A stretch of DNA of 7,070 nucleotides, taken from CAYVJW01 sp964451885 (lineage in GTDB: Bacteria; Patescibacteriota; Gracilibacteria; UBA4473). The notes beneath the pieces were generated by a model that searched no databases, was not told the DNA's origin, and saw only the letters and a list, made by a program, of their open reading frames with translations. Position numbers and translations under genes: made by a program. Positions 1 to 6,537 of the stretch are shown piece by piece. The stretch is taken from contig CAYVJW010000085.1 in NCBI GenBank assembly GCA_964451885.1, positions 1-7,070 on the forward strand. Reading direction: 5' to 3'. The stretch's first letter is position 1. The number at the start of each line of letters is the position of its first letter.

Positions 1-110
1 GGCTTGCAAGTACATGTTATTTATTGTATACTGCGAGTTTTTCGGTTAATAAATGTGATATCAGAGTGATGGGATTTAAATTATTTGCTAATTAAACAGA
101 TTTGAAAAAA

Positions 111-139
111 TTGACTTCGTGGTAACATAGATATATAAT
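111..139 (+). promoter_or_regulatory. Promoter of the hicA-hicB operon
   Basis: A -35 box TTGACT (111-116) and a perfect -10 box TATAAT (134-139) are separated by exactly 17 bases, a near-consensus sigma-70-type promoter. The hicA ATG begins only 12 bases after the -10 box, so the expected 5' leader is about 5-6 nucleotides. No Shine-Dalgarno sequence fits in or near it. Confidence 0.85.
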
Positions 140-149
140 GTAACTACGA
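117..149. promoter_or_regulatory. Operator-like inverted repeat over the hicAB promoter
   Basis: The half-sites TCGTGGTAACAT (117-128) and ATGTAACTACGA (138-149) are inverted repeats matching at 10 of 12 positions around a centre at base 133. The dyad fills the spacer, covers the -10 box and reaches the start codon, so a bound protein would block RNA polymerase. The neighbouring hicB product carries a ribbon-helix-helix DNA-binding domain, and autorepression is usual for type II toxin-antitoxin operons. Binding itself is inferred. Confidence 0.7.
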
Positions 150-151
150 TT

Positions 152-394
152 ATGACAAACAAAGAAAAATTGATCACGAAATTCAAAACGAATCCTGCTT
201 CTTTAAAATATTCTCAAGTTGAAAAAATTCTTCTATGGCTTGATTTTGAAAAAAAGCAAGGAGCAGGTAGTCACGTAAAATTCCTTCACAAACAATCTTC
301 AATCATTTTAATTTTTGCGATTCATAACAAAGACTGTATTCCCGCTTATAAAGAAGATGCCCTCAAGGCACTTATAAATAATAATCTTATCTAA
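152..394 (+). CDS. hicA: HicA-type mRNA interferase toxin
   Basis: This 80-residue protein matches the HicA family: small, basic, with a double-stranded-RNA-binding-like fold that cleaves mRNA and halts growth when unopposed. The key sign is G-S-H-V-K-F at residues 39-44, where His41 matches the catalytic histidine of the family's GSHxxF motif. The segment around residues 58-68 (H-N-K-D-C-I-P-A-Y-K-E) matches the second conserved block, which usually has the form H..ei..gtl..I. The length is normal for HicA. The start follows a strong promoter by 12 bases and has no ribosome binding site. Its stop lies 3 bases before the partner gene, so the two are co-transcribed and probably translationally coupled. 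The toxin-first order is typical for hicAB. The reading frame is intact, so it is probably functional. Confidence 0.85.
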   Translation: MTNKEKLITKFKTNPASLKYSQVEKILLWLDFEKKQGAGSHVKFLHKQSSIILIFAIHNKDCIPAYKEDALKALINNNLI

Positions 395-397
395 CTC

Positions 398-715
398 ATG
401 AAAACTGTTTATAGCATTACCGTTAAAAACAAACGACACCAGTACTCCATCAAGGATTTGAAAAATGGACTTATTTATGTTGACTGCCCTGATGCAGGGA
501 TCAGTCAACGCTTTGCTAAGGAAGATCTGGCTGAACTTTTGATTGATTTACCGACTTGGATATTAGATTATCAAGCACATCTTTCTACAAAAAAAGAAAC
601 CGTTGTTCGTTTTCGATTAAAAGTAGAGGAAAAAGTTCTGCTTGAAAAAAAGGCGCACAAAGAAGGGTATTCTAATCTTTCAAAATTCATTAGAGATCAA
701 ATTCTTCCTGCTTAA
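398..715 (+). CDS. hicB: HicB-like antitoxin with ribbon-helix-helix domain
   Basis: This 105-residue protein is the presumed antitoxin of the HicA toxin 3 bases upstream. Residues about 69-103 (VVRFRLKVEEKVLLEKKAHK and onward through G-Y-S-N-L-S-K-F-I-R-D) form a clear ribbon-helix-helix domain: a basic beta strand, then two helices with the usual turn between them. RHH dimers bind palindromic operators, consistent with the dyad over the promoter. The N-terminal part (1-60) is expected to block the toxin. It only loosely resembles the usual HicB domain: I see D-L-K-N-G-L-I-Y-V-D-C-P-D but not the full P-D-L-P-G-x-x-T-x-G-D-T block, so it may be a divergent type. There is no Shine-Dalgarno sequence before the ATG, so translation probably depends on coupling to hicA. 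The HicB name rests mainly on context and the RHH domain. Confidence 0.72.
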   Translation: MKTVYSITVKNKRHQYSIKDLKNGLIYVDCPDAGISQRFAKEDLAELLIDLPTWILDYQAHLSTKKETVVRFRLKVEEKVLLEKKAHKEGYSNLSKFIRDQILPA

Positions 716-755
716 AGCATTTGTGCAAGTCATCTTCCTGCAAAAAACAAAACTT

Positions 756-779
756 CAGTCACCCGTGGGCGGGTGACTG
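756..779. terminator. Perfect 10-bp hairpin after hicB (terminator-like)
   Basis: CAGTCACCCG (756-765) and CGGGTGACTG (770-779) pair perfectly around a TGGG loop. This is the most stable hairpin I noticed between genes in the window. On the + strand it is followed by GCACAGAAAAAATAAATTC, not a T-run, so as an intrinsic terminator of hicAB it is atypical. Read on the - strand it is followed by a T-rich tract (AAGTTTTGTTTTTTG), which fits a terminator for leftward transcription better. It may insulate hicAB from the next gene in both directions. Confidence 0.5.
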
Positions 780-842
780 GCACAGAAAAAATAAATTCTT
801 TATTTTCTTATCCAAAAAATTCTTGTTTTATGTCGAATAACT

Positions 843-848
843 TATAAT
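843..848 (+). promoter_or_regulatory. -10 box directly before the 457-aa gene
   Basis: A perfect TATAAT ends 6 bases before the ATG at 855. With the usual distance from -10 box to start site, transcription would begin at or within a base or two of the start codon, giving a leaderless mRNA. The -35 region is weak: TTCTTG (820-825) lies at 17 bases spacing. No Shine-Dalgarno sequence precedes the ATG. Confidence 0.6.
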
Positions 849-854
849 TAACAT

Positions 855-2228
855 ATGCAAGAAATATTCTCGAGAACAAGCTTTCCCATATCTCCCGGAG
901 GTAATATTTATCATTGGCAAGAAGTTGATACTGAATTTCAAGTACCTAGTAATGGGAAGTATGTTATCGGTATCACCGCCTCAGCTAAAAATGCTAAACA
1001 AAATAATTCCACAGACGATGATGACTTACGATTAATATTGAATGGTCATGAATTCGGAAAATTCGAATTACATGATGAAAAAATATCATGGAAAGGATTT
1101 GGAACAGCTTCTTCTTGGGATGGAGCAAGTTTAAAAGGCAGTACGAAGATTATTTATTTTTTCGTTGAGCTAAATAAAGGCCAGCACAAGTTACAATTTT
1201 ATGCTGATGAAACCCCTATATTGAAAAAAATTAAAGTCTGGCAATTGAAAGAAGGAGAACTATTTGATCTGAATGATATACAACCAAAGGAAAGTATTGA
1301 TATTGATGAAAAAGGTATTCCCTGGTTGGGCTTTGTATTTTTAGGAGTAAAACCAAAGGACTTCAAAATATCAGCTACCTGCAAAACTGCCACTAAAGAT
1401 AACAGTGATGGGAACAATGTGAAAGTGGTTGCCAATGGAAGAATTCTTAAAAATGAGCAAGCTCCAACTTCACGCAAGTATAAAAACTTCTATTTTTCTG
1501 GAGATTTAGACAAAGGAGATAAGAAAAATTTGGAATTAAGTCCAAATAAATTTTTAAATGTAGAAAATTCTGTAGAGCTTTGGTATGACCAATCACCCAA
1601 AATAGGGATTTCGTTCAAACTGTTTGAAAAAGATAATGAATATTTAGAGGCGCTGGAAGAATTTGATGACAAAAAAGACAGCATTAGAAATAAGTTGAGG
1701 TTTGTCGCTTGGCTATCTAAAACGCTCAAGCCACATCTAGATAATACCAGGCTTTTTCTGCTTCATTCCTTGAATGATAATCCTACTGACTTGGAATTTG
1801 ATGAAGGAAGTTCATTGGTTAAGAAAATTAAAGCAGACCATTTTGCTTACAACAAAATCAAGGAGATGATAAAAGAAAGGATTAAGCAGGGAGAGACAAA
1901 GGGAAATATTGAAGTTGGAGCTAGAGTCGCTTTTGGAACAGGTGATTTGTTCGCTTCTATACATGGAATAAAAAAAATAGATTTTGTTGCCAAGAAAATT
2001 TCAAACGAGAAGTTTGAAGTTGAAATGATATTGTTCGATATTTACGACTTTGAGTATAAAAGCTACTTGGATGCCTATACTGATAATGGGACTTATAAAT
2101 TTAAGACTGTAGCGGAAAACCTTATTTTTACATATCTAAACAATCTAGCTGATAAAGGAGAATATTATGGCACTGTAAAGAATTTTAATATTAGAGTTAA
2201 AATCAATGATTTTATAAAAAGTAAATGA
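855..2228 (+). CDS. Uncharacterised protein, tandem beta domains plus C-terminal DxYD domain
   Basis: I do not recognise a named family for this 457-residue protein. No signal peptide or membrane segment is visible. Residues about 31-132 and 165-258 look like two related beta-sandwich domains. Both have an I-x-A-x-x-K-x-A strand, an Asn/Asp-rich acidic loop (48-57; 181-187) and a strand ending in N-G (63-64; 194-195), suggesting an internal duplication of a carbohydrate-binding-like fold. Residues about 264-345 are charged and helical. The C-terminal part (about 350-452) is beta-rich, with G-T-G-D at 361-364 and D395-I-Y-D398-F. That D-x-Y-D recalls the colicin M catalytic motif D-x-Y-D-x5-H-R, but here Tyr-Leu (404-405) stands where His-Arg is expected, so this enzyme activity is doubtful. 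It has its own promoter and overlaps the membrane-protein gene by ATGA. A surface-binding or effector protein is possible; its function is unknown. Confidence 0.8.
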   Translation: MQEIFSRTSFPISPGGNIYHWQEVDTEFQVPSNGKYVIGITASAKNAKQNNSTDDDDLRLILNGHEFGKFELHDEKISWKGFGTASSWDGASLKGSTKIIYFFVELNKGQHKLQFYADETPILKKIKVWQLKEGELFDLNDIQPKESIDIDEKGIPWLGFVFLGVKPKDFKISATCKTATKDNSDGNNVKVVANGRILKNEQAPTSRKYKNFYFSGDLDKGDKKNLELSPNKFLNVENSVELWYDQSPKIGISFKLFEKDNEYLEALEEFDDKKDSIRNKLRFVAWLSKTLKPHLDNTRLFLLHSLNDNPTDLEFDEGSSLVKKIKADHFAYNKIKEMIKERIKQGETKGNIEVGARVAFGTGDLFASIHGIKKIDFVAKKISNEKFEVEMILFDIYDFEYKSYLDAYTDNGTYKFKTVAENLIFTYLNNLADKGEYYGTVKNFNIRVKINDFIKSK

Positions 2229-2551
2229 AAAAAAATATTTATCGAATTACCTACATTGTTCTTGCTCTTCTTTTTTATTATGTGTTTTTAGTTAGCTCTT
2301 TTAATTTTGAAATAGTAGATTATCCGGAAAGTTCATTTGCTGAACTTTCAATGGCTTCCCTTGTTCCCGGATTGATGTTTTTTATTGCCATTCTCTTTAC
2401 CCCTTTTATTATTGGATGGGGAGTTTTTTTATTTTTCAAATATCCAAAACAAAAAAGAGGTGATTTTTGGCATTATTGCTTGATTTATCCTGGATTCGCG
2501 ATTTTCGTTATGATATTTTTATTTTTGATTTTCAATTTTTTGACTTTTTAA
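2225..2551 (+). CDS. Small three-helix integral membrane protein
   Basis: This 108-residue protein is dominated by hydrophobic segments at residues about 8-28, 45-71 and 83-106. The N-terminus is basic (M-K-K-N), and a basic cytoplasmic-type loop (K-Y-P-K-Q-K-R, 72-78) lies between the second and third helices. The acidic stretch at about 29-40 probably faces outside. I recognise no family motif. Its ATG overlaps the TGA of the upstream 457-residue gene (ATGA, 2225-2228), so the two are almost certainly translated together and work together. The second gene could anchor or export the first product, or protect the cell from it, as membrane immunity proteins do for some bacteriocins. The sequence cannot decide between these. 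Confidence 0.75.
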   Translation: MKKNIYRITYIVLALLFYYVFLVSSFNFEIVDYPESSFAELSMASLVPGLMFFIAILFTPFIIGWGVFLFFKYPKQKRGDFWHYCLIYPGFAIFVMIFLFLIFNFLTF

Positions 2552-2968
2552 ATTCCCCCCCTAAACTCAAATCAGCCAAACGGTCACTGAGTATTAATTC
2601 CTTTCTGCCGCAAAAATGAACGAAAATGGCTTAGACAAGCCAAGTAATGACCTATTCTCAAGGGCGCTGCGCCTTGTAAACAGCAGGTCATCGGTTCGAA
2701 TCCGATAGGTGGCTCCATCGTCAGGAATAGTTCCATACTTCCGGCTTTTCCTGTAAAGCTGAGTTTTTTCGATTTGCCGCAATCTATCTTATTCAAAACC
2801 TTCAACAGACAACACAAAAAGGAGAATACGAGCGCATAATGCAGGACATATCATCCTAAATTTCAAAATAAATCACTGCCTTTACTGAGAAGACCAACTT
2901 TCTGATCCATAAAATAAACTTCATCATCTTTGTATGTATCAGTTCTATATTAGGAAAAATCTATACCA
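2552..2968. other. 417-bp protein-free region around a partial tRNA
   Basis: Between the membrane-protein gene and the antiporter I find no protein gene. Short - strand frames here are antisense readings of the tRNA sequence and are not genes. The region contains a 6-bp hairpin TGGCTT-AGAC-AAGCCA (2627-2642), the partial tRNA ending at 2717, and the direct repeat TGCCGCAA (2606-2613 and 2775-2782), which could be chance. I see no clear T-run terminator for the membrane-protein gene or for the antiporter. Confidence 0.6.
2672..2717 (+). tRNA. 3' half of tRNA-Thr(TGT), degenerate 5' half; possible att site
   Basis: From the anticodon loop CTTGTAA (2673-2679, anticodon TGT at 2675-2677) to the CCA the sequence is a clean tRNA. 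It has the 3' anticodon strand ACAGC, a variable loop AGGTC, a perfect T-arm ATCGG-TTCGAAT-CCGAT (2690-2706), the acceptor strand AGGTGGC (2707-2713), discriminator T and encoded CCA (2715-2717). The 5' half does not fit. The best candidate starts at 2639 with GCCAAGT, which pairs at 5 of 7 positions with the acceptor strand. The D-arm lacks the normal stem and G18-G19, and two extra bases lie before the anticodon loop. It is thus a pseudo-tRNA, or more likely a displaced tRNA 3' end left by an element integrating into a tRNA-Thr gene. No intact 5' half was found in the window. Confidence 0.7.
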
Positions 2969-4591
2969 TTAAAAATACCTATTATTTTTTAGAAGTTTAA
3001 TAATGGAATCTGCTGTTTCTCTAACTTCATCTATAACTAAAACTTTTCCCATATCTTCTAAAAAACTTTTTTGATAAAGACTCGATGCTTTGGCAATGAT
3101 TCTGACATTTGGTGCAACTGCCCTTATCGATTGAACAATTCTTATCATTTTTTCTTCGTGGGGAACGGCAACAAGAACGGCTTTTGCTTCTTCAACATTT
3201 GCTTTTTCAAGTATTTTTTTCTTAGCAGAGTTCCCTAAAATTATATTAACATTTCTCTTTTTGTTCTTACCTCGATCAACTAATAAATTATCTCGCTCAA
3301 TAACAACATAAGGGATATTTAGTTTTTGTATGTGTTTTACTACTATTTGTCCTAATGCCCCATATCCGCAAATAATTGTGTGATTTTTTAACTTTAATTC
3401 TTTTGCCAGTTCTATTGCCTCGTCCTCATCATCACCAATAAACCATCCGGAAATAATCGACAATTTATTAAAAACAAAGGGGGTTAAGATCATAGAGCAT
3501 ACAATCGAAACGATAATCATTTGTCCTAAAATTTCATCAACAAAAAGATTGTTGATTTTTGCTAATTCAAAAACAACAAATGAAAATTCTCCAACTTGAG
3601 CTAAAACAATAGCTGTTTTCAGAGAGGTAGGCTTTCTGTATCCGGCCCTCATTATACAATAAATAACACATGCTTTTATAAGTATTACTGCAATTAATAT
3701 AAGCAAAATAGTACCAATATGGTCAGGGATAAAAGTAATATCCAATTGCATTCCAACCGTTATAAAAAACACGCCCAAAAGCAAATCTCTGAATGGAATT
3801 AAGTCTGCCTCAATTTGATGTTTGTATTGTGTTCCAGCAATAATCAATCCAGCAATAAAAGCACCTAACGAATAAGAAAAACCGAAAACATGGGCGAGCT
3901 GAGCTGAGCCAATAACTATAAACAAAATAGAGGCTATAAAAATTTCATCGGATTTTGAATTTGCAATGAAATTAAAAAATGGCTTGGCTAAATACCGACC
4001 TCCCAACAAGAAGATCAACATTACATGGATGGCATTGAATGAAATATTGAGGAAAAGTTCTCCTCCCCCCTCTTGCGTATTTGCTAGAATAGGAATTAAC
4101 AACAAAATGGGAATAACTGCCATATCTTGAAAAAGCAATACTCCTAGGGCATTTTTCCCATAGGTTTTGTGAAGTGTTTTACTTTCGTTTAATAACTTCA
4201 GAACAATTGCTGTTGAAGAAAGGGCTAATCCCAAGCTAATAATGAGAGAGGTATTTGTTCCATTATCAAACACATACCGACTAATTCCATAAAAAATAAT
4301 TGAAGTAAAAAGAACTTGTGCTCCCCCATAGACAAAAACCTCTTTTTTTATCGACTTTAGTTTCTCAATAGAAACTTCTACCCCAATAGTGAACATCAAA
4401 AAAGCGATTCCAAATTCAGCAATTACATCTAACAAATTGCCTTTAGCATGTTGCAGATCAAAAACAAAGGCAACAATTGCTCCTGTAATTATATATCCAA
4501 TAATCGCTTCAATATTTATTTTTTTGAGAAGCGTATTGAAAAGTAGTGAAATCCCTGCCGTTAATAGAATAAGTGTGATTATGCTATCCAT
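2969..4591 (-). CDS. Kef-type CPA2 monovalent cation:proton antiporter with RCK domain
   Basis: This 540-residue inner-membrane transporter exchanges K+ or Na+ for protons and belongs to the CPA2/KefB-KefC-like family. Residues 1 to about 385 hold a dozen or so hydrophobic helices with family signatures: G-I-A-F-L-M-F-T-I-G-V-E (61-72), S-S-T-A-I-V (125-130), L-L-F-Q-D-M-A-V-I-P with the ion-site Asp156, L-G-A-F-I-A-G (242-248), F-F-I-T-V-G-M (275-281) and Q-V-G-E-F-S-F (332-338). A charged linker (386-402) leads to an RCK_N/TrkA-N domain from about 403. That domain has a Rossmann glycine motif G-Y-G-A-L-G (409-414) and Glu432 at the end of the second strand, where an acidic residue usually contacts NAD(H) or another nucleotide ligand. 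The length suits a transporter with one RCK_N domain and no RCK_C. It stands alone, with no ancillary KefF/KefG gene nearby. The frame is intact. The specific ion and the Kef subtype cannot be read from sequence. Confidence 0.92.
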   Translation of the reverse strand: MDSIITLILLTAGISLLFNTLLKKINIEAIIGYIITGAIVAFVFDLQHAKGNLLDVIAEFGIAFLMFTIGVEVSIEKLKSIKKEVFVYGGAQVLFTSIIFYGISRYVFDNGTNTSLIISLGLALSSTAIVLKLLNESKTLHKTYGKNALGVLLFQDMAVIPILLLIPILANTQEGGGELFLNISFNAIHVMLIFLLGGRYLAKPFFNFIANSKSDEIFIASILFIVIGSAQLAHVFGFSYSLGAFIAGLIIAGTQYKHQIEADLIPFRDLLLGVFFITVGMQLDITFIPDHIGTILLILIAVILIKACVIYCIMRAGYRKPTSLKTAIVLAQVGEFSFVVFELAKINNLFVDEILGQMIIVSIVCSMILTPFVFNKLSIISGWFIGDDEDEAIELAKELKLKNHTIICGYGALGQIVVKHIQKLNIPYVVIERDNLLVDRGKNKKRNVNIILGNSAKKKILEKANVEEAKAVLVAVPHEEKMIRIVQSIRAVAPNVRIIAKASSLYQKSFLEDMGKVLVIDEVRETADSIIKLLKNNRYF

Positions 4592-4605
4592 GTGATTTTA
4601 GAGGT

Positions 4606-4611
4606 TTTATA
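4606..4611 (-). promoter_or_regulatory. -10-like box of the antiporter gene
   Basis: On the - strand TATAAA (4611 down to 4606) lies 14 bases before the antiporter ATG at 4591, giving an expected leader of only about 7-8 bases. No convincing -35 box is present at 16-18 bases (TCTTAC at 4634-4629 is weak). No Shine-Dalgarno sequence lies between the box and the ATG. The placement repeats the short-leader pattern of the other promoters here. Confidence 0.45.
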
Positions 4612-4735
4612 TCCACATTGACTTCTGGGTAAGAGCTTTTAAATTAGACTCTTTAGTAAAAATTTTAAAAAATTGTTATGTTTTATTTTATGCTAACAAA
4701 GGATTAATAATTAAAAAAGGCAAAAAATTATAAAC

Positions 4736-4847
4736 ATGGAACATTTTTTCTTCTATAGCGAATATGGTTGTACGAGTTTTTTGCACAATCTTTGGAGTCC
4801 CGATTGGAGAATCTTGATCACTCTTTTAGCGGATCTTCCGTTTTTTA
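4736..4847 (+). pseudogene. 5' part of a small gene split by the insertion sequence
   Basis: An open frame starts at ATG 4736 and encodes about 37 residues (M-E-H-F-F-F-Y-S-E-Y and on to A-D-L-P-F-F) before meeting the insertion-sequence boundary. Read on, it stops at 4889-4891 after 51 codons, overlapping the end of the transposase gene. Joined with the frame from 6602, after removing the element and one TTTTA copy, it gives a continuous 94-codon gene: 112 + 173 = 285 bases including the stop. I do not recognise the protein. A TATAAA sits immediately before the ATG, too close to serve as its -10 box, so the true promoter is further upstream. Confidence 0.5.
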
Positions 4848-4876
4848 GGTACCTCAAGAAATTGCCAAAGGCTATT

Positions 4877-6529
4877 CTACAAAAGAGCTAATCGCTCGCT
4901 CTTTAGCTTTTTTCTTGTGTCTACACGAATCCTTCGCCTTGGGAGAACTTTCGGCAGTGAAATATCTAGTTTCCGAATCAATTCTTCCACCGGATCGTTG
5001 GCCTCCGGAATTTGGTGGATCACCTGATTTTCAATCTTCACTTCCACGGTACACAACGTTCTTAACCTCTTGATCCCTTCCTCTGGTGTAAGGCCAATAT
5101 CATTCCAAGCTTCTTTCAAGCTCTGCAGAATTATGTACGCCAACATAACCACAAACACATGACCTCGTGTGGTTTCATCGCAGACCGTATACACAGGACG
5201 AAGCTCCAACTGAACCGTCTTTGAACTTCTAAAGGCATTTTCCACCCAAATCAAATCCTTGTACCGATCATGTATAACTTTTGCCTCACTCTCTTCCTGA
5301 GTCAGGTTTGTTTTTACACAGTAGCATCCATCAAGTTTTCCTGCTTCTTCTTTCGCATCTTCATCTATCTCTATTTTTAACTCTCGTTCCTCGATAGAAG
5401 CCGTTAGCCAACCATTTGCCTTAAGGACTCCTATCCTTTCGTTAACCTTTCTCAAGGCCACCTCTTCCTTGGCTTTTGGGTGATCTTTTAAATATTGAGC
5501 TTGTTTTTTAATGAGCTCATTCAGGCTTATTTCTTTCTCATCCCGAGTGCTTTTCATATCTGCTTCTCTGGCCGGATTTTTCCTCAAAATATATCGACAA
5601 TCTTCGTGCGTTACTTCACAGATTTCTTTGTCAAACAGGCTTAGTTGAAATATGTTATCCTTTATGAATTTTTCTATCTGAGGTTTTGTGATGGTGGTGA
5701 TATAACGAAAATTCTTCTCCTCTAAATCTTTTATCTGCTGACTTTTTATCATCCCTTTGTCCCCGATAAAAGTGACTTCTTTACAACCAAAATCTTCTGC
5801 CACCTTCTTTATCTGTGAAGCAAATGTTTTTGTATCACCCGTGTTTCCCGTAAAAACTTCTGTGGCAACGGGAATTCCTCTTTCGTCACACAGGAGACCA
5901 ATTACTATTTGCCGTTTCCCTTTTTTTCCATCTCGATTATACCCGTAATTTCCGAGCTCATTTTCTTGGCCTTCCAAATAAGAGCTTGTTACGTCATAGA
6001 GAAAGAAATTAACAACTCCTTCTCCGTGTCGATGCTTAAAAAGTTTCTTCTCTATCTCTCTTTGGTTTTTGGTCAGCCAGGCAAGATTGGTGTACAAATC
6101 GTCTTCCGAAAATCCCTTTGAAAAATGCAAAAATTCATCAGAAGCCTCATCTCTTGCCATGCGGACAACGGAAAGTCTTGACCCCTGATCGATAACTCGG
6201 GCTATCACCTGCCAAAGAGCTAGTTTTCCTGATTCACTCGTTCCCAAGACTTCCTCTATTCCCAATTTTCTTGCCTGTTGATATATCACCCAAGTAGCCC
6301 CCATGCTCATTCCCTGTCGAGTGGTAACAACCTCTTTGAGGTTCCGAATATCGCTCAAGTTGGCCTTGTTTTTCAGGGCTAGTTCCAATGCCTTGATTTC
6401 CTCAATGGAGCAATTACCCAAATTGGCGATAGTCCTTTTCTTAATCTTCCCATTTTCCCGATAAGATTCTCTCAATATCGCTTTGGGATATTTTTTGTTT
6501 TTATCGGACTTGTTCCACTGAATGTACAT
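4877..6529 (-). CDS. IS1634-family DDE transposase
   Basis: This 550-residue protein matches transposases of the IS1634 group within the IS4-like DDE superfamily and catalyses cut-and-paste movement of its element. The catalytic triad is readable: Asp179 in F-F-L-Y-D-V-T-S-S-Y, Asp257 in V-T-F-I-G-D-K-G-M-I and Glu430 in L-I-W-V-E-N-A-F-R-S-S-K. Other family blocks are G-N-Y-G-Y-N-R-D (193-200), the E-V-F-T-G-N-T-x-D segment (224-232) and G-H-V-F-V-V-M-L-A-Y (456-465) after the third catalytic residue. A long charged insertion (about 290-420) between the second Asp and the Glu is normal for this group. The length is full and no stop interrupts the frame, so the enzyme may be active. The ATG at 6529 is fixed by a strong promoter 6 bases upstream. 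Confidence 0.9.
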   Translation of the reverse strand: MYIQWNKSDKNKKYPKAILRESYRENGKIKKRTIANLGNCSIEEIKALELALKNKANLSDIRNLKEVVTTRQGMSMGATWVIYQQARKLGIEEVLGTSESGKLALWQVIARVIDQGSRLSVVRMARDEASDEFLHFSKGFSEDDLYTNLAWLTKNQREIEKKLFKHRHGEGVVNFFLYDVTSSYLEGQENELGNYGYNRDGKKGKRQIVIGLLCDERGIPVATEVFTGNTGDTKTFASQIKKVAEDFGCKEVTFIGDKGMIKSQQIKDLEEKNFRYITTITKPQIEKFIKDNIFQLSLFDKEICEVTHEDCRYILRKNPAREADMKSTRDEKEISLNELIKKQAQYLKDHPKAKEEVALRKVNERIGVLKANGWLTASIEERELKIEIDEDAKEEAGKLDGCYCVKTNLTQEESEAKVIHDRYKDLIWVENAFRSSKTVQLELRPVYTVCDETTRGHVFVVMLAYIILQSLKEAWNDIGLTPEEGIKRLRTLCTVEVKIENQVIHQIPEANDPVEELIRKLDISLPKVLPRRRIRVDTRKKLKSERLALL

Positions 6530-6537
6530 GTGTACAT
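6522..6537. promoter_or_regulatory. Palindrome over the transposase start codon
   Basis: ATGTACA (6522-6528) and TGTACAT (6531-6537) are perfect inverted repeats around TG. The dyad covers the transposase start codon and touches the -10 box. It could be a protein-binding site that tunes transposase expression. It is only 16 bp, so chance is possible. Confidence 0.4.

Noticed and set aside
308..508. 66-codon - strand frame across hicA and hicB
   Set aside because: It is a shadow of two well-supported + strand genes and has no recognisable motif.
2552..2672. Group I intron interrupting the tRNA anticodon loop, considered to explain the missing 5' half
   Set aside because: An intron of usual size would run into the membrane-protein coding sequence, no intron-like paired core is visible, and no intact 5' half lies upstream in the window.
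2584..2817. Two - strand frames of 77 and 62 codons with I-G-F-E-P-M-T and Y-R-I-R-T-D-D stretches
   Set aside because: These are antisense translations of the tRNA T-arm and anticodon region, a known source of spurious proteins in databases.
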